From the NCBI GenBank assembly GCA_015059405.1, contig SVAL01000001.1, positions 136,032 to 200,031 on the forward strand: 64,000 nucleotides of DNA, given 5' to 3'. The DNA is from Bacillota bacterium. GTDB taxonomy: Bacteria > Bacillota_I > Bacilli_A > RF39 > UBA660. This document shows, in pieces, positions 1 through 7,924 of the stretch. The notes below the pieces were generated by a model. It searched no databases. It worked only from the letters and a program-made list of their open reading frames with translations, and was not told where the DNA came from. The translations under genes were made by a program, and so were the position numbers. How positions within the stretch are numbered: the stretch's first letter is position 1; every line of letters begins with the position of its first letter.

Positions 1-1
1 T

Positions 2-634
2 GTAGTTAGTTCTATTTTTACTGTAGATAAGGGTATTTGTAAGGTATTATTAATACAAAGAAAGAATGAACCTTTTAAAGGAAAATGGGCACTTGTAGGA
101 GGAGCGTTATATAATAATGAAACTTTAGAAGAAGGAATGTTGCGTGAGATTAAAGAAAAAACTAATATTAGTGATATTCAGTTAATTCCATCTAAGAATT
201 ATAGTAAGGTTGATAGAAGTCCTGTTATGAGAATGATTGGTATATCTTATATTGGTATTATTGATATTAAGAAAGCTAATTTAATTACTAAGACTTTGAA
301 AACTGAAAATGCAATGTGGTTTTCTATTGATGATATACCAGAACTTGCATATGATTATAATGAAATATTAAAAGATGCGATTGATTTATTAAAAACAAGA
401 ATTGTTTCATCAGATATTTTAAGAAATTTATATCCTGATGGATTTACTTTACCAGAAATTCAAAAAGTATATGAAGCAATTCTTGATAGAGAGTTAGATA
501 GACGTAATTTTAGAAAGAAAATGCTTAGTTTAGGACTTATTATTGATACTAATAAAACAGCTAGATTCGAAGGAAATAAACCAGCTAAATTATATAAGTT
601 TAATGGAAAAGCAATGGACAAAAATGTATTTTAA
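2..634 (+). CDS. Nudix/winged-helix regulator, NrtR-like (5' end outside window)
   Basis: The reading frame is open from base 2, so the start lies left of the window; about 210 residues are visible. An N-terminal Nudix fold carries a degenerate Nudix box (GGALYNNETLEEG then REIKEKTN): the second glutamate of the catalytic EE pair is Lys and the Gly is Asn, which suggests weak or no hydrolysis. The C-terminal 60 residues (LRNLYPDGFTLPEIQ to the end) form the winged helix typical of NrtR. NrtR proteins repress NAD metabolism genes and sense ADP-ribose-type ligands. The gene two downstream has a NadR-like P-loop domain, which fits a nucleotide or NAD role, but the target is inference. Confidence 0.8.
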   Translation, partial: VVSSIFTVDKGICKVLLIQRKNEPFKGKWALVGGALYNNETLEEGMLREIKEKTNISDIQLIPSKNYSKVDRSPVMRMIGISYIGIIDIKKANLITKTLKTENAMWFSIDDIPELAYDYNEILKDAIDLLKTRIVSSDILRNLYPDGFTLPEIQKVYEAILDRELDRRNFRKKMLSLGLIIDTNKTARFEGNKPAKLYKFNGKAMDKNVF

Positions 635-691
635 GATACATTTTTAAATCGAAATATAAAGTGTATTTTATACACAAAAAGGAAGATGAAA

Positions 692-1264
692 ATGATATAT
701 TTATTAAGACATGGTTTAGATAATGAAGATTATATAGGTGGACATAGTGATATTGATTTAATTGATCTTGGAGTTAAACAAGTAAAGAAAAGTGCTTTGT
801 TTATTAGAAATAATTTAGAAATAGATAATATTATTTCTAGTGATATAAAAAGATGTGTTTCTACTAGTAAAATAGTTAGAGATAGTTATTATAAACATCT
901 TCCTATTTATCTTGATTCGTCTTTAAGAGAATTAGATAAAGGTATTTTAACTGGAAGAGAAAAAAAAGGTTTAACAGAATATGAAAGGGAAATATTTATG
1001 AAGGGAAATACTGATATAGATTATCGGTTTGTCGGTGGTGAGAGTATGCGTGATATGTATAAAAGAGTTCATAGTTTATTAGATTCTGGTTATTTTTTAG
1101 ATAAAGACTCTTCATTAATAGTAACGCATCGTGGTATTATAAATATGATATATTTTATATTTAATGAAGAAGAGTTAACTTTAAATAAAGAAAGATTTAA
1201 TGTAGGACATGCATCAGTTCATGAGATGGATTTAAATAAAAGATTAATTAAAAGAATATATTAA
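692..1264 (+). CDS. Histidine phosphatase family protein (phosphoglycerate mutase-like)
   Basis: This is a small cytosolic phosphatase of the histidine phosphatase superfamily. The N-terminal LLRHG motif holds the phospho-accepting His, and VTHRG near residue 147 holds the second catalytic His. About 190 residues is normal for single-domain members such as CobC or GpmB types. An upstream ATG at 686 is in frame, but the AAGGA at 679-683 then lies almost on it; ATG 692 has an 8-base spacing and is preferred. It sits 12 bases before the P-loop/CYTH gene, probably in one transcript. The substrate cannot be told from sequence. Confidence 0.85.
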   Translation: MIYLLRHGLDNEDYIGGHSDIDLIDLGVKQVKKSALFIRNNLEIDNIISSDIKRCVSTSKIVRDSYYKHLPIYLDSSLRELDKGILTGREKKGLTEYEREIFMKGNTDIDYRFVGGESMRDMYKRVHSLLDSGYFLDKDSSLIVTHRGIINMIYFIFNEEELTLNKERFNVGHASVHEMDLNKRLIKRIY

Positions 1265-1276
1265 TTAGGAGGATTT

Positions 1277-2422
1277 ATGGGTAAATGTAAAAAGATTGTT
1301 TTAACTGGAGGACCTTGTGCAGGTAAAACAACAGCAATTCAAAGAATAGTTCAAGAGTTTACTGAAAAAGGATATAATGTTTTAGTTATTAACGAAGCAG
1401 CAACTGAACTTATTAATGGTGGGATTAGACCATTTGGTGATAACGCTATTGATATGGTTGAATTTCAAAATTATGTTTTGGATTTGCAAATTGCTAAAGA
1501 AGTATTATATGAAAGAGTATTAAGAAATTATAATCAGGATACAATTATCTTGTGTGATAGAGGAATTATGGATAATCGTGCTTATATTACTGATGAAGAT
1601 TTTAAGTTACTACTAAAGAAAAGAAATTTAAATGAACTTGATGTTATGGCTTCATATGATTTAGTAATTCATTTAGTAACAGCTGCAGATGGTGCTGAAG
1701 AGTTTTATACTTTAGCAAATAATAGTGCTCGTACTGAAACACCAGCTCAAGCTATTTTAGCAGATAGAAAGACTATGGATAGTTGGCTTGGACATAAGAA
1801 GATTGAAATTATTGATAACTCTAAAACATTTGATGATAAGATTCATAATGTAATTAAAACTATATATCAAGAATTAGGAGAACCATATCCTATTCAAAAA
1901 CAATATAAATTCTTAGTAGATAGTATTGATTTAGATAAGTTAAAAGATAAAAAGTTAGTAAAACTAGAGTTAGAACAGTTCTTTACTGATGGTAATAATG
2001 ATGCGAATACTATGCTTAGAAAAACTACTAAAGATGGTAATAGTAGTTATAGTAGTACAATTAAAAGAGATACAGAAGATCCTAGTGAAAGAATTACTAC
2101 ATGTCATAAGATTAGTGATAAAGAATATAATGATGCATTATCTAAGTGTTTAGATAAACCTATTCGTAAATGTAGATATTGTTTTACATATAATAAACAA
2201 TATTATAGATTAGATGTATTTGAAGAACCTAATGGACTTGCGATACTTGAAATGGAACTTACTAATAAAGGTAAAGAAGTAGTAATTCCAGATTTTATAA
2301 AAATAAATAGAGATATTACTAATGATATAGAATATAGAAACGTTAATTTATATAAAAAGATTAATGGAAGAAGAAAAAATAGTAATTTAGTAAAAAGAAA
2401 AGCACCTGAAGATAAAGAGTAA
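1277..2422 (+). CDS. P-loop kinase-like domain plus CYTH-like domain protein
   Basis: Residues 5-195 form a P-loop domain of the AAA_28/NadR kinase type, with Walker A GGPCAGKTT at about 11-19 and an LCDRG motif near residue 95. Residues 200-365 look like a CYTH (triphosphate tunnel) domain: alternating acidic and basic strands with KLELEQFF, RKTTKDG, TIKRD, KCRYCF and LEMEL. The same fusion occurs in Ttd14-like proteins, whose function is poorly known. RBS AGGAGG precedes ATG 1277. With the NrtR-like gene upstream, a role in nucleotide or phosphorylated-cofactor handling is plausible but unproven. Confidence 0.75.
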   Translation: MGKCKKIVLTGGPCAGKTTAIQRIVQEFTEKGYNVLVINEAATELINGGIRPFGDNAIDMVEFQNYVLDLQIAKEVLYERVLRNYNQDTIILCDRGIMDNRAYITDEDFKLLLKKRNLNELDVMASYDLVIHLVTAADGAEEFYTLANNSARTETPAQAILADRKTMDSWLGHKKIEIIDNSKTFDDKIHNVIKTIYQELGEPYPIQKQYKFLVDSIDLDKLKDKKLVKLELEQFFTDGNNDANTMLRKTTKDGNSSYSSTIKRDTEDPSERITTCHKISDKEYNDALSKCLDKPIRKCRYCFTYNKQYYRLDVFEEPNGLAILEMELTNKGKEVVIPDFIKINRDITNDIEYRNVNLYKKINGRRKNSNLVKRKAPEDKE

Positions 2423-2437
2423 TCTTTATCTTTTTTT
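2411..2437 (+). terminator. Intrinsic terminator of the phosphatase/P-loop unit
   Basis: Arms GATAAAGA (2411-2418) and TCTTTATC (2423-2430) are followed by seven Ts. The hairpin overlaps the stop codon of the P-loop/CYTH gene and isolates it from the poly-G promoter that follows. Confidence 0.8.
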
Positions 2438-2471
2438 GTTTGTAAAGAATAAAAATAATAAATGTAAAAAC

Positions 2472-2499
2472 TTGACAAAAGACCGGGGGGGGGTAAGAT
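2472..2499 (+). promoter_or_regulatory. Promoter with G9 tract in the spacer, probable phase-variable switch
   Basis: A perfect -35 box TTGACA (2472-2477) and -10 box TAAGAT (2494-2499) are separated by 16 bases, of which the last nine (2485-2493) are all G. Such a G run is out of place in this AT-rich chromosome. Slippage to ten Gs would give the optimal 17-base spacing; eight would give 15. Poly-G or poly-C spacers control phase variation elsewhere, for example Neisseria porA. The same element recurs at 24442-24469 with only a few substitutions. It drives the prepilin-like gene at 2528. Variable length is inference from one sequence. Confidence 0.8.
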
Positions 2500-2527
2500 T
2501 TAAATAGATAATAAAGGAGTGTGTCAA

Positions 2528-3973
2528 ATGAAGAATAAAAAAGGTTTTACATTAATAGAGTTACTAGCAGTAATAGTAATATTAGGGTTATTAATGGCAA
2601 TTGCTATACCAAGTGTAACTAAGTATATAACACAGTCTAGAAAAAAGACGGTGGTTAATACAATTGGTAACTATATAACAGCAATGGTAAATGAAGTTAA
2701 TGATTTAACTTATACATTTACTGAAGCCAATACTATATATGCAGTTCCAATAGAATGTATAGCTTTAGAACGTGGAGGAACAAATCCATTTGGCGCATGG
2801 CATCAAGCAAGTAATGCTTATTGGGCATATGTACTTGTGCAATATGATGATGAAACATCATCGTACACTTATGGATATACTTTTAAAGATAGTGCAGGAT
2901 ATGGATTATATCCAACAGCACAATCAAAATTAAATGAACAAGGAAAACAAATCCAAACAGGACTTGATTTGTCTTTGCCTTTAAATGGTAAAGCGGTAAA
3001 TGTAGTTTCTATTAATAAGTGGACTGGTTTTGAAGTAGATTCTACTACTGATTTAGTTGTTTTAATGTCAGAGAGCGAAGGAGAAGTTGGAGATGGCAAG
3101 ACAACATGTACACTTCAACAAAAAGGGGATAATTATGCAAATGTAGAAGAGGAAAAGGTAACTAGGCCGCAATTATTATCTAAATTAATTAAATTAAATA
3201 ATACTACAATAATGTCTAAACCAACACTAACAACTACAAGTGAAGAAGCAAATGAAAAGGGTTTATATATATCAACTGATACCAATAGTGGAGATGCAAC
3301 ATATTATTTTAGAGGGGATGTACAAAATAATTATGTTAAATTTGCAGGACAAACTTGGAGAATAATAAGAATAAATGAAGACGGCTCAGTAAGGTTGATA
3401 ATGCCACATGTATCAACAGTTTCATTTAATACAACTTCTAATAATTATAAATATATGTATTATTCTAATAGTGATACAATAAAGAATAAAGTAGAAACTT
3501 GGTATAAAACCAATATTGATGATAAAGGATATGATGCTTATGTAATTAATGGAATGTTCTGTGAACAAGCTAAAGCAAAGTATTCAACTATCTGGGCTAG
3601 TGGAAGTGCAATTATGGAACCTTACTCTTCTTATACTCCAAATTTTAAGTGTTCAATAGATGGAAATGGAAAAGGAATACTTAGTAGTAAGGTAGGATTA
3701 ATAACATACGATGAGGTAGTACATGCGGGAGCTTATCCTTATAAAACAAATGAAAAGTATTATCTAACTACTGGCAATTGGTTTTGGACAATGAGTCCAG
3801 CAGGTATTGACTCTACACTTTCGGGAGTGTGGTATGTAGTTAATGTAGGTAGTATATATATTGATTATGTTCATGATTCTGGAAGTTTACGTCCAGTCAT
3901 TAATTTGAAATCAGATGTACTCGCAACAGGTACAGGTACTTCATCAGATCCTTATGTAGTTCAAACTAATTAA
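2528..3973 (+). CDS. Large prepilin-like protein with C-terminal lectin-like domain (paralogue 1)
   Basis: The N-terminus is a textbook type IV prepilin signal: KKG then FTLIELLAVIVILGLL, with Glu at mature position 5, cleaved by a prepilin peptidase. At 481 residues it is far longer than a major pilin. Residues 1-205 closely match the gene at 25027, after which the two diverge. The C-terminus (WFWTMSP...LRPVINLKSDV) looks like a DUF6273 or C-type-lectin-like fold, suggesting a surface adhesin or tip pilin. ATG 2528 is chosen over the in-frame GTG at 2519, which overlaps the RBS AAAGGAG (2513-2519). Expression is probably phase-variable through the G9 promoter. No pilus assembly genes are in the window. 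Confidence 0.85.
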   Translation: MKNKKGFTLIELLAVIVILGLLMAIAIPSVTKYITQSRKKTVVNTIGNYITAMVNEVNDLTYTFTEANTIYAVPIECIALERGGTNPFGAWHQASNAYWAYVLVQYDDETSSYTYGYTFKDSAGYGLYPTAQSKLNEQGKQIQTGLDLSLPLNGKAVNVVSINKWTGFEVDSTTDLVVLMSESEGEVGDGKTTCTLQQKGDNYANVEEEKVTRPQLLSKLIKLNNTTIMSKPTLTTTSEEANEKGLYISTDTNSGDATYYFRGDVQNNYVKFAGQTWRIIRINEDGSVRLIMPHVSTVSFNTTSNNYKYMYYSNSDTIKNKVETWYKTNIDDKGYDAYVINGMFCEQAKAKYSTIWASGSAIMEPYSSYTPNFKCSIDGNGKGILSSKVGLITYDEVVHAGAYPYKTNEKYYLTTGNWFWTMSPAGIDSTLSGVWYVVNVGSIYIDYVHDSGSLRPVINLKSDVLATGTGTSSDPYVVQTN

Positions 3974-3974
3974 T

Positions 3975-4000
3975 AAAAAGAGACTTTGTCTCTTTTTATT
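3975..4000 (+). terminator. Intrinsic terminator after prepilin-like gene 1
   Basis: Ten-base arms 3975-3984 and 3988-3997 (AAAAAGAGAC and GTCTCTTTTT) with a TTT loop end in a T run, two bases after the stop codon. Confidence 0.85.
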
Positions 4001-4054
4001 TTTGTCTTTATTTACTTTCTTTATATTTTTTTATATAATTTAGGTGGTGATTTT

Positions 4055-4978
4055 ATGTTAAAGATAACTAAGAATGTAAGTGAAGCTAATTTAATTACTC
4101 ATGGTAGTAAATTTCATGCAGATGATGTTTTTTCTACTGCTTTTATGAGTTTAATTATAGAAAATCCTGTTGTATGTAGGGTTAATAATATTGATTTTTC
4201 TGTTGGTGAGGATGTTATTATTTATGATATTGGTTTTGGAGAATTTGATCATCATCAAAAAGAATTTGATTTAAGACATGATAGTGGTGTTAAGTATGCA
4301 TCTTTTGGTCTTTTATTTAAAAAATATGGGCTTGATTATTTAAATAAAATAAATCCTAAGTATAGTGATGTTGTTTTTTCTATGATAGAGCATGATTTAA
4401 TTGAATCAATTGATGCGATTGATAATGGTGATTTTCCTGTTATAGATACTCCATACAATTATAAGAGTTTAGATTCTATTATTGGAGATTTTAATGCTTG
4501 TTGGAATGAAGATATTGATAATGATAATTGTTTTATGAGAGCTGTTGTTGTTGCTGAGATGATTTTTTTATCAGTAGTAAAGAAATGTTTTGCGAAAGCT
4601 GAAGCAAAAGAAATTGTAGAAGATGCGATTGATGCTAGTAGTAATCATATTATGTATTTATCTGAATATATGCCTTTTAAAGACTTTGTTATTTCATCTA
4701 GTAATCCTAAGGCTCTTGATATATTATTTTGTATAACTCCATCTAGTAGGGGCGGTTATAATGTTCATACGATTCCTATAGAAAAAAATACTCATCTTAC
4801 TAGATGTGATTTACCTAGTAGTTGGGGTGGTTTATGTGATAAAGAACTACAAGATGTATCAGGAGTTGAAAGCGCAACTTTTTGTCATTTAAGTTTGTTT
4901 TTAGGTGCTTGTGGTACATTAGATGATGCTTATAAAATGGCTCGTCTTGCGATAGAAAAAAAGAATAATTTTGAATAA
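4055..4978 (+). CDS. MYG1 family (UPF0160) DHH-type metal-dependent hydrolase-like protein
   Basis: The start THGSKFHADDVFSTA and the motif FDHHQKEFD (about residue 67) are hallmarks of the MYG1 family, which shares metal-binding His/Asp motifs with DHH phosphoesterases. Eukaryotic MYG1 is reported to be a 3'-5' RNA exonuclease; bacterial members are little studied. ATG 4055, preceded by GGTGGTGA, gives 307 residues starting MLKITKNV. The longer frame would add a hydrophobic stretch translated from the preceding terminator. It is monocistronic between two hairpins. Confidence 0.8.
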   Translation: MLKITKNVSEANLITHGSKFHADDVFSTAFMSLIIENPVVCRVNNIDFSVGEDVIIYDIGFGEFDHHQKEFDLRHDSGVKYASFGLLFKKYGLDYLNKINPKYSDVVFSMIEHDLIESIDAIDNGDFPVIDTPYNYKSLDSIIGDFNACWNEDIDNDNCFMRAVVVAEMIFLSVVKKCFAKAEAKEIVEDAIDASSNHIMYLSEYMPFKDFVISSSNPKALDILFCITPSSRGGYNVHTIPIEKNTHLTRCDLPSSWGGLCDKELQDVSGVESATFCHLSLFLGACGTLDDAYKMARLAIEKKNNFE

Positions 4979-4990
4979 TTATTCTTTTTT
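4961..4990 (+). terminator. Intrinsic terminator overlapping the MYG1-like stop
   Basis: Arms AAGAATAATT (4961-4970) and AATTATTCTT (4977-4986) are followed by Ts. The 5' arm lies inside the last codons of the MYG1-like gene. Confidence 0.8.
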
Positions 4991-5041
4991 ATTTTATTTC
5001 TTTAAATAAGTGTGTTATTATTATGTAGAGGAGTGTTAAAG

Positions 5042-5479
5042 ATGAGTAAAAATAGAGATAAGGGTAACATTATATTTTTTGTAGGAGTATTTATTTTTGT
5101 AGTTTCTTTAGTTGTTGGTTTTGCAACTGATGTATCTGCGGTATTAATTGATATTTGTATGGGTGTTGGACTTGTGGTTGAATTTATTGGTTTATGTATT
5201 TGTTATAAGAAAGATAAAAACCAAGGTATAGAAAAGAAAGAAGAAGTTAAGACTTTAAAAGAAGAAAAAGAAAAGGCAAAAGAAAAAGCTCAAGAAGAAA
5301 AAATAGAAGAAGTAGTAGAAGTGGTTAAAGAAGAAAAGAAAAAGACTACTACTAAGAAGAGTAATACTACTAAGAAAAATAATGATACTAGTAAAAATAA
5401 TAATAAGAAAAGTACTTCTAAAAAAAGTAATAGTAAAAAGAGTACTACTAAAAAGAATAATACTAAGAAAAATAAATAA
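5042..5479 (+). CDS. Small membrane protein with Lys/Asn/Thr/Ser-rich tail
   Basis: I do not recognise this family. ATG 5042 has RBS GAGGAG at good spacing and gives 145 residues. Two hydrophobic segments near the N-terminus (IIFFVGVFIFVVSLVVGF and a stretch through GVGLVVEFIGLCICY) are followed by a charged KE-rich coil and about 50 residues made almost only of K, T, S and N. The tail resembles histone-like or surface-binding basic tails. Repeats of ACTAAGAA-type triplets make it prone to length change. Confidence 0.6.
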   Translation: MSKNRDKGNIIFFVGVFIFVVSLVVGFATDVSAVLIDICMGVGLVVEFIGLCICYKKDKNQGIEKKEEVKTLKEEKEKAKEKAQEEKIEEVVEVVKEEKKKTTTKKSNTTKKNNDTSKNNNKKSTSKKSNSKKSTTKKNNTKKNK

Positions 5480-5495
5480 TTTTATTAATATTATA

Positions 5496-5523
5496 AAAGA
5501 TGTAGACTTTGGTCTACTTTTTA
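5496..5523 (+). terminator. Intrinsic terminator
   Basis: Arms GTAGAC (5502-5507) and GTCTAC (5512-5517), flanked by A and T runs, follow the Lys-rich membrane protein. Confidence 0.75.
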
Positions 5524-5556
5524 TATACAACTTTGTATAAGAATGGATGGGATAGA

Positions 5557-6348
5557 ATGATTTTTAGAAAAGATACTTATTATGATAAGTTAAATAAATT
5601 TACTAAAAATAATTTTGAAGTTGTTATGGATTTTGATAGGACAATTACTACTGATGATAGTTTACCTACTTGGGCTACTATTAATGGACGTGGTATTTTA
5701 CCTAAGGAATATGATTTCGAAAGAAACTCTTTATATAGTTATTATAGACCGATTGAACTTGATAGTGAAGTAGATGAAGTTGTTAAGATGGTAGCTATGG
5801 AAGATTGGTTAAATAAACATTTAGATTTATTTAAAAAATATGAGTTAAATAAAGAACATATTTTAGATATATATTCTGATAAAGATATTATGACTTTTAG
5901 AAAAGATTTTTTAGATTTTTTTAAGTATTTAGATAATAATAATATTAAGTTAGATATTTTATCAGCAGGGATTGGAGATTTCTTTTTAAAATTTTTAGAA
6001 ATGAATGGATGTAGTTTTGTTAATTTAGATGTTAAGAGTAATTTTTTGAATTTTGATAGAAATGGTAATGTTATTGGATTTAAAGGACCTTTAATTCATG
6101 CTTTAAATAAACATGATTTTGCGTTTAAGAAAGATGATAAAGAATATGTTTTATTAATTGGGGATCAAGTATCTGATATTATGATGGTTGATGGTTATAA
6201 TAAAGATAATATTTTATCTATAGCTTTTGTAAGTGATAGTAATATGGGTGAAATAGAAAGTTATAAAGATGTTTATGATATGGTTTTATCTAGTGAACAG
6301 GGATTTAATCATATTCTTAATGATTTAAAGGGTGTAATAGATAAGTAA
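5557..6348 (+). CDS. HAD hydrolase, pyrimidine 5'-nucleotidase III (UMPH-1)-like
   Basis: The HAD core is clear: DFDRTIT (nucleophile Asp in the first motif), LSAGIGDFF in the middle and LLIGDQVSDIMMVDG as the acidic motif. The SAGIGD wording is typical of cytosolic 5'-nucleotidase III, which dephosphorylates UMP and CMP. ATG 5557 gives 263 residues; upstream codons of the frame translate the preceding terminator. The RBS is weak (GGATGGGA). It is unusual to find this family, best known from animals, before frr, where bacteria normally have the UMP kinase pyrH. The link to UMP is suggestive only. Confidence 0.75.
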   Translation: MIFRKDTYYDKLNKFTKNNFEVVMDFDRTITTDDSLPTWATINGRGILPKEYDFERNSLYSYYRPIELDSEVDEVVKMVAMEDWLNKHLDLFKKYELNKEHILDIYSDKDIMTFRKDFLDFFKYLDNNNIKLDILSAGIGDFFLKFLEMNGCSFVNLDVKSNFLNFDRNGNVIGFKGPLIHALNKHDFAFKKDDKEYVLLIGDQVSDIMMVDGYNKDNILSIAFVSDSNMGEIESYKDVYDMVLSSEQGFNHILNDLKGVIDK

Positions 6349-6425
6349 AGTAGTTAATTAATGATTTAATTTTATTGATAATATAAGTTTTTTTTAGTAA
6401 AATTATTGTGAGGAGAGATGAAAGA

Positions 6426-6971
6426 ATGGACTTTGATGTTATAAAAGAAACAGAAGAAAAGATGAAAAAAGCAGTAGAAGCTATGGAAAAGAGATTTCAA
6501 ACTGTAAGAGCAGGTCGTGCTAATCCTAGTAGTTTAGATGGTGTTATGGTTAATTATTATGGAGTTATGACACCTTTAAAACAACTTGCTACTATTTCAG
6601 TGCCTGAAGCTAGACAATTATTAATTAAGCCTTTTGATAGAAGTTGTTTATCGGCAATTGAAAAAGCAATTTTTGAATCTAATTTAGGTTATACTCCTGG
6701 TAATGATGGTGAAACTATTCGTATTGTTATTCCTATGCTTACTGAAGATAGAAGAAAAGAACTTGTTAAACAAGTTAAAGCTATGTCTGAAGATGGAAAA
6801 GTATCAATTCGTAATATTAGACATGATGCTTTAGAAGATTTAGAATTATTAGAACTTCCTGAAGATGTAGAAAAGTCTAAAAGTAATGAAATTCAAAATT
6901 TAGTTAATGAGTACAACAAAATTATTGATGAAAAATTAAAAGAAAAGAATGAAGAACTATTAACTGTATAG
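6426..6971 (+). CDS. frr: Ribosome recycling factor
   Basis: RRF splits the post-termination ribosome together with EF-G. The 181-residue product has the family signature MEKRFQTVRAGRANPSSLDGVMVNYYG at residues 19-45 and a long helical C-terminus (EDRRKELVKQVK, then EDVEKSKSNEIQNLVNEYNKIIDEKLKEKNEEL), matching the three-helix tail. ATG 6426 follows AGGAGAG at 6411-6416. The usual tsf-pyrH partners are absent: a nucleotidase lies upstream and a DHH phosphoesterase downstream. Confidence 0.97.
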   Translation: MDFDVIKETEEKMKKAVEAMEKRFQTVRAGRANPSSLDGVMVNYYGVMTPLKQLATISVPEARQLLIKPFDRSCLSAIEKAIFESNLGYTPGNDGETIRIVIPMLTEDRRKELVKQVKAMSEDGKVSIRNIRHDALEDLELLELPEDVEKSKSNEIQNLVNEYNKIIDEKLKEKNEELLTV

Positions 6972-6980
6972 TTCTTTTTT
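6952..6980 (+). terminator. Intrinsic terminator over the frr stop
   Basis: Arms AAGAACTAT (6952-6960) and ATAGTTCTT (6968-6976) enclose the stop region and end in T6. The next gene starts only 26 bases after frr, so this may be partial or regulated termination. Confidence 0.7.
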
Positions 6981-6996
6981 AAAAAGGGGTGGAGTT

Positions 6997-7872
6997 ATGA
7001 ACTTTGATTTATTTAAAGAATATGAACCTTTATATATAATTGGTCATAAGAATCCAGATGTAGATAGTGTTGTTTCTACTACTATTTTATATAATATTTT
7101 TAAGAGTAAAGGGATTGAATGCTTTCCTTGTTTTTTAGAAAGTTACGAAGTAGATGAATATAATCTTAGTATGATTGGTGATTGTATGACTATGAATATG
7201 AAGACTATTACTAATGATGATAATTATCATTATGTTTTGGTTGATCATAATGATCCTACTCAATCAGTTGGTTTTGGCAAAAAAATAGTATGGGGAATAG
7301 ATCATCATAAAAGTTCTAATATATTATCAAATGTCATTATTCGTCCTTATTGTTCTTGTAGTTTATTAATATATGATTCTTTTAAAAAATATTATGACTT
7401 TTCTAATGAAGAGAAGTTTATGATATATATGGCGTCTTTAGCAGATAGTTTGTTTTTTAAAGGAAGTAGATTTAGTGAGGAAGATAAAAATCTAATTGAA
7501 GAATTAGGTTATGATATGGATAGTAAGACTATGTTTAAAAAATATTTTATTCCTACTGATTTAAATGGAGGTATGGAAAAAGTATTTAGTAATGTATCTA
7601 AAAAGTATAATTATCGTGGTGTTAAGTTTGATAGTTTAGTAATTAAAACTTATAATGAAAATGAATATTTAAAACAAGATTTTATAGTTGAAGTTGAAAA
7701 ACGAGATAACTTTTTAGGGGTATGGATTGATTTTGATAAAGAGATTAGTTATGCATATTTTAATTATAGAGGGGAAGTTAAAGAATTTATTTATGATTTT
7801 TTAGCAAGTCGTGCAGCTACTGTTATACCGGATGTATATAGACATATTGATATATCATTTGAAGAACAATAA
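6997..7872 (+). CDS. DHH/DHHA2 phosphoesterase, family II inorganic pyrophosphatase-like
   Basis: Motifs in order are GHKNPDVDSVVS (residues 12-23), VDHNDP and IDHHKSS, the metal ligands of Mn-dependent family II pyrophosphatases, then ADSLFFKGSRFSEED and a C-terminal SRAATVIPD. Length 291 fits PpaC (about 309). In true PpaC the last motif reads SRKKQVVP, whose basic residues bind phosphate; here KK is AA. The enzyme may therefore hydrolyse a different phosphoester or be slow on pyrophosphate. RBS GGGGTGGAG precedes ATG 6997. Confidence 0.75.
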   Translation: MNFDLFKEYEPLYIIGHKNPDVDSVVSTTILYNIFKSKGIECFPCFLESYEVDEYNLSMIGDCMTMNMKTITNDDNYHYVLVDHNDPTQSVGFGKKIVWGIDHHKSSNILSNVIIRPYCSCSLLIYDSFKKYYDFSNEEKFMIYMASLADSLFFKGSRFSEEDKNLIEELGYDMDSKTMFKKYFIPTDLNGGMEKVFSNVSKKYNYRGVKFDSLVIKTYNENEYLKQDFIVEVEKRDNFLGVWIDFDKEISYAYFNYRGEVKEFIYDFLASRAATVIPDVYRHIDISFEEQ

Positions 7873-7892
7873 TTTACTTATTGTTTTTTTTA
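7865..7892 (+). terminator. Intrinsic terminator
   Basis: Arms AACAATAA (7865-7872) and TTATTGTT (7878-7885) followed by a long T run end the DHH gene. Confidence 0.8.
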
Positions 7893-7924
7893 TGGTATTA
7901 TAGAAACGTTTTAGGGGGAATATT

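Noticed and set aside
2519-2530. GTG start at 2519 adding three residues to prepilin-like protein 1
   Set aside because: The codon overlaps the RBS AAAGGAG; ATG 2528 gives the canonical short prepilin leader.
3400-3970. Diversity-generating retroelement acting on the lectin-like C-termini of the prepilin proteins
   Set aside because: No reverse transcriptase and no template/variable repeat pair with adenine-specific changes is visible in the window; the two C-termini differ too broadly.
5255-5530. Minus-strand Phe/Ile-rich ORF opposite the Lys-rich tail
   Set aside because: A mirror of AAG/AAA-rich codons, no RBS, no conserved feature.
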